This document shows, in pieces, positions 29,749-64,000 of a stretch of 64,000 nt of DNA (positions are counted from its first letter, which is position 1; each line of letters opens with the position of its first letter). The stretch comes from Thunnus maccoyii (lineage: Eukaryota > Chordata > Actinopteri > Scombriformes > Scombridae): contig NC_056535.1 of assembly GCF_910596095.1 (NCBI RefSeq), forward strand, positions 21,158,505-21,222,504. The letters run 5' to 3'. A model generated the notes under the pieces. It saw only the letters and a list, made by a program, of their open reading frames with translations. It was not told where the DNA came from and did no database searches. The position numbers and the translations under genes are program-made.

Positions 29749-30399
29749 AAGTGAAAGGACCCCAAATGTTTCTGTTAGTTACGTGATGCTGACCGTGTGG
29801 TGCCTGAGTAAAAATACAAATACAAGTACTGTAATATTTTTAATTGAAGTATTTGTAACCCACTGGCATTGCTGCTTTACACAAATTTACTGCAGCCCGT
29901 GAATAAATATATTTAAGGTGAATTAGGATCAATGCTGGCTATCTTTCAACCTAATATTATTCACAGATTGGTCAAAAATAATTTAAAATGTGTTTTGCTG
30001 TCTCTTCTTTATCTGTGCTTTAGATAGCTGAATTAATCTAGGTTCTCAAATTTACCTAGATAGCGATCAACCGATTAATCAATAATTAATTTTGTCATGT
30101 TTCAGTGGATAACATATTGATTAGTCTCGCTGAGCTCCTTTTAATTAATTTCACATTAACATGACAGTGAAGCAGTCATCTGTCTGAAGTAATGTGGGAT
30201 CATAGAAATGTATCTTAAGGGGGCTAAAATACTGTGCTCAAGTCACAACACAAAAATCTAATTTATCATAATTTATCCATAAATAGGTATATTTTGGTAG
30301 GTATAAATGGTATAAATGATGTGTATATCTATATTTATAGTAAGAGGGAAAAGATATAAGTGACTTTTAAAGAGGGTTCATTGTTGGGGCAATGATGGC

Positions 30400-31050
30400 A
30401 GGAGCTTCAGTCACAAAGAATGCTCAACTGGCTGACTAAAGTGACACATTTAGATTTATAGTCAAGACATCAGTAAATAGGGTCGGACATTGTCGACAGC
30501 ACACAATGATGCTCATGCATTATTGCGATATGTAAGGGAAAAAAGAAGAGCAATTCTTCCTCAGCTGAATGTCAATGCAGGACGTAATCAGACTGACAGC
30601 AAGAACAGTCCGTCGACAGTTACATAGAGAGGGATAGTATAATTGGGTGGCAGCGCATAAACCCCTCATTACAAAGATAAATGCACATTTGCGAGTTCAG
30701 TGGTGCAAAAACCATAGGCTCTGGTCTACAGAGATGTAGAAAAAAGTGATATAGTCAGATGCATGTGTGGCGTACACCAAGAGAACGGTACAGGCCTGAA
30801 TGCTTGACCCCTACAGTGAGGGGATCCAGTGGCTCTGTTATGCTGTGGGGGGCATTTTGCTGGCATGGTTTGGGTCGACTTGTTTCCTTAGAGGGAAGGC
30901 TCACTGCAAATCAATACAAAGTTGTTGTGAGTGATCACCTGTATCCTATGATGAAAGATTTCTATCCTGATGGGAGTGGTCTCTTCCAGGATGACAATGC
31001 CCCAATTCACAGGGCACGAGGGGTCACCGAATGATTTGAAATTTATCTTT
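30400..31050 (+). pseudogene. Tc1/mariner transposase relic
   Basis: Conceptual translation gives recognisable Tc1 pieces in order: LTARTVRRQL, then VQWCKNHRLWSTEM, then RTPRERYRPECLTPTVRG, SSGSVMLWGAFCWHGLGRL, SDHLYPMMKDFYPDGSG and LFQDDNAPIHRARGVTE. Trp codons have become stops (atgtag, atatag) near 30733-30753. About 13 codons around the first catalytic Asp are deleted, and the frame ends at 31034 before the third catalytic residue. No terminal inverted repeats were found. It is an inactive, truncated copy. Confidence 0.85.
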
Positions 31051-31397
31051 GATATGGTTCATAAGTAAATAAAAACACACACAGTACACATAGACTACAA
31101 CATGAACACACAGTATATAACATATATTAAAGACATCATAAAGTCATATAATGGAGTAGAATACATTAGGCCTCTAATAAAAATAAAAGGTAGGCTATCA
31201 TAATGTGAGTCTTTACGGACATATTTATTGTGATGATACTTCTTAAAGGATGCGTTTTTATTTTGAGAAACATTTCAGCTGTACACTCAAAACCCTAAAA
31301 AAAAAACAACAGGCCTGAATAGTATATGTAAAACAAAATGAATTGTTACAGTCTCTATTAATTATGCTTTTGTTTATGCCTTCAGCCAGGACATATG

Positions 31398-31510
31398 TGA
31401 GAGAGAGAGAGGGAGAGACAGAGGGGAGGGAGATGGGAGAGAGAGAGAGAGGGAGAGACAGAGGGGAGGGAGATGGGAGAGAGAGAGAGAGGGAGAGACA
31501 GGGGGGGAGG
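31398..31510. repeat. GA-rich minisatellite upstream of iffo2
   Basis: A unit of about 50 bases built from (ga)n, gggagagacag and aggggagggagatggga, repeated a little over two times. The purine strand runs for about 125 bases. The open frames here on both strands are low-complexity artefacts. Confidence 0.8.
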
Positions 31511-31944
31511 AAGGTGGGAGGGGCTGATGTAGGCGATAGTGCCGAGTTTAGCGCTTTGCAACATGATCCCTGCACACCACCACGGAGAGGCCGGGCTCTG
31601 CGGTCCTGCGTCCTGCCGTCCCACCGCACCACATGGGGACCGGATAGAGCCTCAGTAACGGGGAATGAATCAGAAAGAAGGTGGACCATTTTTCCTCTGT
31701 CGGCTATATGAACCCGCACAGCATCAGCAGCTCCTGACAAAGCAAACACACACACACACACACACACAGATAGAGAGGACATGAGGGTGACGGGAAGTAA
31801 TGCTGCTGCTGCTGCTGCTTATTGCGGTCTGCGTCAAATCTGTCGCTCCTTCAGAAGATGATGCCCTCGGTGCCTCTTTAAGGACTTTTGGTGTTTATTA
31901 TTTGCTTGGGAACACCCATGCTGCAGGGGTCCATGTTGGGGTAA

Positions 31945-57992
<26,048 letters not shown>

Positions 57993-60900
57993 TGGCTACA
58001 TAGCCGGGCTTTGTCCCAACTCTTCCTGACCGCCCCTTGTTGTCAAAGGGGATAAATGTGTATAGATCTCCACCCTGCTAGTGAGGTGGTCCAACCTAAA
58101 TGTGGGCCTGTTTGACCTATTCAAGTTCTGATGGTCGTGCTCATTGGTGCAGGCTCAGAACTGGTGCTTTTATACTATTTCTGTTCTTTAAATAGCGGTG
58201 GGGGCCGTCTTTGCTTCACAAAGAGAGAGGGGTGCATAAAGAATCTGAGCTGTGCTCTCTTCCTCATTGCTGCCTCGCTGGATCCTTGCTCAGAGCTTCA
58301 CATCATTTTGGGCGAGAGAAAAAAAATATTCTCAAATGTTTTACTGGCCAACAAGTATTTTCTACAAATTCTTACCCTACTAAGATCCTTTTTTTCTAAA
58401 GGAATTGAAAATAGTACATATTGTGCTCCTTACAAAAACAAAATCCATCTTTACATATACTTTTTAATATTTAATTTAGACTGAAAAAATGTCTGCGCCC
58501 CACAATTGGAATAAAATTTTCTTTTTGACATGATTCATGGAGGTCCAGGTCCAGGTCCAGGAGGGGTATTTGTAATCCAAATTAAACTGTTGGGGGTTTG
58601 AGTGTCTTCTGCCAAGGAGACAAAAACAAGAGACAAATGGTGTTGGAGTTCTGATGGTTTCTGAGGGAACGCTGCAGGGTTTGCCAAAGTTGACAGAGGA
58701 AAGGAGCACAGCCTTTTGATGCATCAGTGCACTACTGAAGTTCTATGCAATTTAGCTGGCCTTATTTTCGGACTGGCTTTCACCCTTCCTCGTTTCTTTT
58801 AAAACCAATACAATTAGCCTTTTAAGCAAAGCAGGTGTTTTCTATGTATCATTTTAAGAACTTCTTTTCGTGCATTTGAGTGTGAAATAGTATGGAACAT
58901 TTGTTTTTTCATGTACATCAAAGTTAAAAACTGGAACAGCGCCCCCCCCAATGATCTCCAACATTTACTCTGCCTTATGCCAGTAGCTACTGAAACAGGC
59001 GGGTGCATTGTTCTGATTCTGACGTACTTTATATGTACTTGTGCAGTTTATTTTGAGCACACCAGGACACATTATTTTAAATGAATAAAATCCGTTAGTT
59101 GTTATTAGATAAATCAAGAATATTATCAAAGCCAAACAATGCCCTTAAACCTCTAAAGCAAAACCAAAGGACACATTTTGAAAAGCTTCCCTTTCATATT
59201 ATCTTCCTACATGATCATCATCATATTCACTTTATTTGGGGAAATTATATTCTTTTTTTATGTGGTTTCATTATAAGTTTTCATCTGTATTTCCTGCTGT
59301 GCCACAGGGGACTCTGTTCCAGGAAGGTTGCACATCCTGCTTTGTCTCTTCTGAATCGGGGCTCCAATTGTCAGACTGTACATAGAGGGCTGTAGTCATG
59401 TGATCGTATACCCCAGAGGCCTTTTTGTTCATATTAGTCTTTTTTGCAACAGATTTAGAAGTGTCACAATTCGCTGGATTAGCGTAGAAACTGATCGATG
59501 CATGGGGACAGAAGTGATCTTTTTATCACCTCTTTGTATTATAATGTATGTATGGTTTGCTGGATCAAAGATAAGTGCTACTTCTATCTTGAAGTTTTTA
59601 AGAAGCAGAATGTTAAAATACAAGCCTTTTTGTTATTTCAGCATGTTTGTGTGAGGAAAAGGAGCTGTGGATCTTTTTTTTTTAATTATAATATTATATT
59701 TTGAATGAAATAGCTGCAATGCAGACTGTGCGCTATGTTTTTAATCAAAACACTTGTCTTGTCCTAATCATCAATTAACTGTATTTGTGGCAGAAAATGT
59801 ATTTTTCACTGTTTTTTAATCATTATATGTTAACCAAAAAGTGTGATATTGTCGCCATATTCAGCTATTATTAATTTAGCAGGTATATTGAAATTTGTTC
59901 TAAATGTTTTGGTCACTTATTGACCATATCAGATCACCCATAATAAAAACTAATTGACTATAATCAAACAAGAGTGAGGAGCAGCTTCACTCACAGAGAA
60001 TATATCCTTTTACCTTTATATGTTGATGTAAAACCAGCCTGACAAGTAACAAAGAGCCATTCTTTTATCAGTACTGTACTTTGTAGCGGCGACATCAAAC
60101 ACATTTATTGATTGTATGGCTGTTACATCGAGGAACAGCAGGCCTAACGACACAGTTCGCCGTCTTTCATGCTTCCTCTGTGAGATTGTAGCCCACACCA
60201 CCGTGACCATCACACTAACCAGCCAACCAAAGCAAATGTGTACAGAAACAAAGATGTAAATCAAGCTATGACTCCTACTAACTCTGGAAAGTCTCAGTGT
60301 TTGTACATGCCTACCACAGATGTGTTAGTTTGCAGGTATTAGCTGATTTAGAAAACAAAAAAAAATCAGTAATAATTCTTGCAAACTACAAGATGTTTCG
60401 TGTTATCGCCACTCTCCCATCACTTGAAGCAGGTAAAGTCTCAATTACATCTATTCAAAAAACCGTAGCAACCCCTTGTTGAATGTAGCTTGACTGGAGG
60501 TATCCTCTGAAGACCTTATAAGTAAAAGCTGAGCAAAAAAAAAAAAAAAAAAAAAAGTAGCCGTTAAAATCCAGGGATATATGGTGTGCTGTTAATTACT
60601 GGAGACCTTGGTATGTTTTGCTTTACTGAACTGGTTCTTACCTGACCAACTTACAGTATGTGACCTATGTATGTAAATTAGGTCGTGGTGGATGTGAATG
60701 TTTCATACTAAAAAAAAAAAGGGTTTTATACGAGTGGTTTTTATCAGTGTAGCACTGGGATTATATGGTTGTGTTAACTGTTGTGTCAACGTACAGTTTT
60801 ACATGTCCATCAGCACACCTGTTTGCTGTCAACATCACTATCGCCTTCGCTTTTTCATTTCCTCAACGTGACTGGGAGATGAAAGGTGCAGCAATACTTG

Positions 60901-61430
60901 TGGCCATATTTGGGTAGAGTCTATTGAACTGTATTGGATACTGGTCTTTTGAGTTTCATTTACATCACAGGTACAGTCCTGGTGATCCATTTTATTTTCT
61001 GCTTTAATTGCTTTCTCTCTTAGATGTGTGGGATTTTTTTTTCTTCTTTTGTTTAAACTATTGACACGATGTATTCATGTTGGTCTGGGGCAGATTGTTT
61101 CAAAATAATGAATGTACTCAATTGATACTGGGGTAAGATGAAATAAAATGGTGGATTGGATAAAAATTGAGGCCAATTTGCTCTTTTTTTATGTGTTTAG
61201 TGTATTTTTGTTTTTCTTTTGTTGTTTGGTTAATATAATCTAGTGTCCATGCTGCAGTCGAAGTAAATCATACTTAATCGTTTTATTAGTGGAATCTTCT
61301 ACTGTACACAACGTAGCTTTGTGCAGATTAGAATAGTTTTGTATTGTGGTTGTGTAGTGTCCATGGATGTATGAGTGCGATTGTTGGAAAGTGTGATTTT
61401 TAAATAAAATCTATACCACAGAGTCTTTTG
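57993..61430 (+). other. iffo2 3' UTR
   Basis: No exon follows the iffo2 stop. The sequence carries AATAAA at 59084-59089, 61142-61147 and 61403-61408, so a 3' UTR of about 1.1 to 3.4 kb is likely. It contains T-rich and A-rich runs but no clear transposon. Open frames here are short and unrelated to known proteins. Confidence 0.55.
61142..61147 (+). terminator. candidate iffo2 poly(A) signal
   Basis: AATAAA in 'gatgaaataaaatgg', followed within about 40 bases by a T-rich stretch (ctctttttttatgtg). This is the usual arrangement of a cleavage and polyadenylation site. Alternatives are at 59084 and 61403. Confidence 0.45.
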
Positions 61431-62271
61431 TGGTGAAACATGAAAAGTCACCACTTATTTCCAGTTTAGTTTAGATAAATGACTCTACTCAAACTGATAG
61501 TTGTTGGTATTAATTCAAATTGACGTAGTTTTGTCCAGAGTGCACAATAAATTAGTAACAAACCATTATTTTCCTACACATAATTTGAATTTAAACATAT
61601 GGTGGATAGCAACTGTTCACACACATAAATCAGACCCTTTTATTTTCATCATAAGACCTTGGTTGCATAAATGTTTTTAATACTCAGAGGCACATGTTAC
61701 TTAATTCAGGGCAGGAACTTCTTTTTAGTTTAACACCAATGTGGACTTAAGTCTAGTTTTTAATAAGTCTGCAACTGCTAGAAGACCTCCGATCACTTTC
61801 CACAGATTTTCCACAAGGCTGCATTGAATCTAATCTTTTAAGCACTCCAATTAATCAGTTATAAAATAAGTAGGGAAACACAATAAATGTAATAATAAAT
61901 TAATTTCATAATGTATGTCAAGAATTTTAAATGGTGTGACACTGATTTATCATACAATTTAATGAAAACAGACAAACAAATACATTAATACAGTCATGCT
62001 AAAATGCATTAAAAGATTCTGCACCCAAACAAAGGTATAGAGCATGTCTCAAATAATAGCCTCTACTTAATTTACCTAAAAATGTACTCAAAACCATCAA
62101 GGACGCCAATACAGACACTGACAGCGGAAGTGGAATTAAAACTACTGAATATCAGCTAACTAGCTTGCTGATTTCATAGTACTGAGTTGATATAACAGAT
62201 GAGAATACTCCTCATGTCCAAATTTCTTCCTATTCCTCTTCTTTTTATCTGTACCATGCTGTCGTTCATCT
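61431..62271 (-). other. terf2ip 3' UTR and convergent spacer
   Basis: AT-rich non-coding sequence below the terf2ip stop codon. On the minus strand, AATAAA occurs at 61644-61639 and, further down, at 61287-61282. The second would make the terf2ip transcript overlap the end of iffo2. Confidence 0.45.
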
Positions 62272-63346
62272 TCATCCGTCTACCTCAAGGAACACTATTC
62301 TTTTGGCCACGCCCTCCTCACCGTATTTCTCCTGCAGCTGCCGGTGGGCCGCGGGATCAGCTGAGAGCAAAAGATCGTCATCACAGCGATTCCAAAAAGG
62401 TCCCGAACTAGAGGAAGGATTCAAAAGCAGATCCAGCGCCGCAGAGGAATCTCCACTGGTCCTCAATAGGGCTTTAGTCACACAAACTAAGTCCTAGAAG
62501 AAAAGAGAGGGTTAGACATTTGAAACAGACAGACTGGGGTAGTAGAGACAAGGAGAGAGACAGAGAAGTAAACATCAATGATAATTAAATTATTTGGATT
62601 ATTACGTCAATCTGAACATCTGTGTGAATGTCTGATTTACATCTCATTGAAGAGTAACAGAGTATAAGCGTGAATAAAGATAAAGTCTAAATCACACTGC
62701 AGTAACAAAGATGCATCTTCTGCTGCAATGTAACGCTCACCTGCTTCGTCTGGCTTATCAGCTCTCTGATTCGCTGCTTGTCCTCTTCTAACTGGACCTG
62801 AGTCAGTGAAAGTGCAGCTTCGTTGTTTACTGTTGGCTGTGGCTTGGCTGCTGTGCTGTGACTAAGAACTGACTGAGAGTCTTCTTCCTGAGATTCATTG
62901 TCAAATATGAAGAGGTGGGCCTTGGAGGTGGCCTGGACAGCCTTGGCAGCTGCAGGCTTGGCAGCTGCAGGCTCAGAGGCTGCAGGTTCAGACGCTGCAG
63001 GTTCAGAGGCTGCAGGTTCAGAGGCTGCAGGTTCAGAGGCTGCAGGCTCAGCGGCTGCAGGCTCAGCGGCTGCAGGCTCAGCGGCTGCAGGCTCAGCGGC
63101 TGCAGGCTCAGCGGCTGCAGGTTCAGCAGCTGCATGCTGAGGACAACTTGTCTCTGGTAGGCGGTTGCTGCTGGAGGCCTGGGCCTCTTGCACAGACTCC
63201 TGAAGGCTGGGTCCAGGCTCAGGGTTGGACTGTGAGGAAGCAGCATCCACAACTGTGTCTGAAGAGGGCAGGAGGGGATCTGTCGATTTGGGTTGTAGCG
63301 CTGCTGTTTCAGCTGGGTTTTGGAGATGTGGAGCTTCATCCTCAGG
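62272..63346 (-). CDS. terf2ip: terf2ip (RAP1), shelterin subunit, last two exons
   Basis: TERF2IP binds TRF2 at telomeres through its C-terminal RCT domain. The full protein also has N-terminal BRCT and Myb domains, which lie outside this window. Visible exons: 63346-62741 (202 codons) and 62493-62272 (73 codons plus TGA), joined in phase 0. The last exon is the RCT domain: VTKALLRTSGDSSAALDLLL, a Trp-containing GPFWNRCDDDLLL, then EKYGEEGVAKRIVF. It aligns residue for residue in spacing with the human end (SGELEA, PIWSRQDDIDL, KKFGAQNVARRIEF). The upstream exon is a disordered linker with 13 five-residue repeats (AAAEP x6, AASEP x5, AAAKP, AAAK), then an acidic stretch (DNESQEEDSQS) and a helix (LEEDKQRIRELISQTKQ). 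The exon 63346 acceptor is TTTCTTAG. Identification rests on the RCT domain. Confidence 0.88.
62937..63133 (-). repeat. 15-bp coding minisatellite in terf2ip
   Basis: Thirteen tandem 15-base units, consensus on the coding strand GCAGCCGCTGAGCCT with E/K and A/S codon variants. Units of one variant cluster together (six AAAEP, then five AASEP, then two Lys units), as expected from successive slippage or unequal exchange. The long frames on the opposite strand are products of the same periodicity. Confidence 0.95.
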
Positions 63347-64000
63347 CTAAGAAACAGAAATATAACAGTCAAGAACAAATATGATTATAAGTGAACAATG
63401 GAATAGATCATTCAAAGCTTCTCTGATCAATAGTTTATATTGGTCCTGCTCTCTAGAACAAACTTCCTCATAACCTGAGATCTGTCAAAACACAAAATGG
63501 CACAAAATTTCTCAAGCTTATGACTAGTTACTGTATGTGTGTCTGTGGTTTATGTCTGTGGGGTGGATCATGAGTGTTCTTTGCTGTCTTTGAGTGAGTG
63601 TTTGCACTTTAATGAAAAACCCATTGGGCCTCATTCACAAACAGTGTGTACGCACAAATCTGTGCTTAAACCATGTGTACAAATGTTTTAAGCACAAATC
63701 CGGGATTCATCAATATGTTCTTACCCGAATTTGTTCTTACTCTGCGAACAAACTTAGAGCTGCCTTAGACCATGTGTACGCACAAATCATAAACATCCCA
63801 GGGTCTTAAAAAATGTAAATATTTAATATAGTCAATATTTATTCAATATGAACAGTATATTAGGAGGATTAGATCACAATTATCAAAAAAATGATTGGGC
63901 CTAAATATACAACATTTAAAAGTGTGAACTTGCTAATACACTTTATTTACTAATTATAACATTAATAGCTAAGATGTTGTAATCCATAAATCATTGTCAT
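63347..64000. other. terf2ip intron with fish repeat
   Basis: No coding exon to the window edge. Around 63625-63800 is a repeat with 'gggcctcattcacaaa', 'gtgtgtacgcacaaatctgt' and a second 'gtgtacgcacaaatca', a phrase set found in an abundant teleost DNA element. The upstream exons of terf2ip must lie beyond 64000. Confidence 0.55.

Noticed and set aside
31258-31782. Minus-strand frame of 174 codons rich in Ser-Leu-Pro
   Set aside because: It is produced by the GA/CT minisatellite and CA run upstream of iffo2, with no conserved motif or splice context.
62898-63160. Long plus-strand frames rich in Ala-Gly-Ser-Glu and Cys-Arg repeats
   Set aside because: They are antisense or shifted readings of the 15-bp coding repeat in terf2ip. 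The minus-strand frame has splice sites and continues into the RCT exon; these do not.

Overview
This window is nuclear DNA from a ray-finned (teleost) fish, most likely a percomorph-type genome. The genes have short exons with GT-AG introns. Their products match vertebrate MEGF6, AKR7A, MRTO4, IFFO2 and TERF2IP. Introns and spacers are full of fish-type repeats: hAT and TTAA-flanked non-autonomous DNA elements, a Tc1/mariner relic, a tRNA-derived SINE, a LINE 3' end and long (CA)n microsatellites. There are no prokaryotic operons, CRISPR arrays or plasmid features.

Layout from left to right. (1) 1-17457, minus strand: the 5' end of megf6, with four coding exons (signal peptide, EMI domain, first EGF-like domain); the rest lies off the left edge. 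(2) 17458-20237: spacer between divergent megf6 and akr7a, with a G-run tract next to the megf6 start. (3) 20238-25452, plus strand: complete akr7a in seven exons, an aldo-keto reductase of the aflatoxin-aldehyde/succinic-semialdehyde reductase family. (4) 25772-29708, minus strand: complete mrto4 in eight exons, a ribosome-assembly factor, tail-to-tail with akr7a. (5) 29709-32157: a 2.4-kb head-to-head spacer between mrto4 and iffo2, holding a dead Tc1 transposase and a GA-rich minisatellite. (6) 32158-57992, plus strand: complete iffo2 in eight exons, an intermediate-filament-family protein, with an 18-kb first intron and a 3' UTR reaching about 61.1-61.4 kb. (7) 62272-63346, minus strand: the last two exons of terf2ip (RAP1, a shelterin subunit), with a 13-unit coding repeat; its 5' part lies off the right edge.

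The genes do not form one pathway. Their order is partly conserved vertebrate synteny: AKR7A, MRTO4 and IFFO2 are neighbours on human 1p36.13, and MEGF6 is also on 1p36. Exon models were built by hand. Reading frames close across every junction, and totals are near mammalian lengths (akr7a 358 or 325 aa, mrto4 237 aa, iffo2 486 aa). I found no undescribed biological system. The most interesting signals are nested and related transposons with readable target-site duplications, a possible dual start for akr7a with a leader peptide, the coding minisatellite in terf2ip, and the lineage-specific gene junctions.
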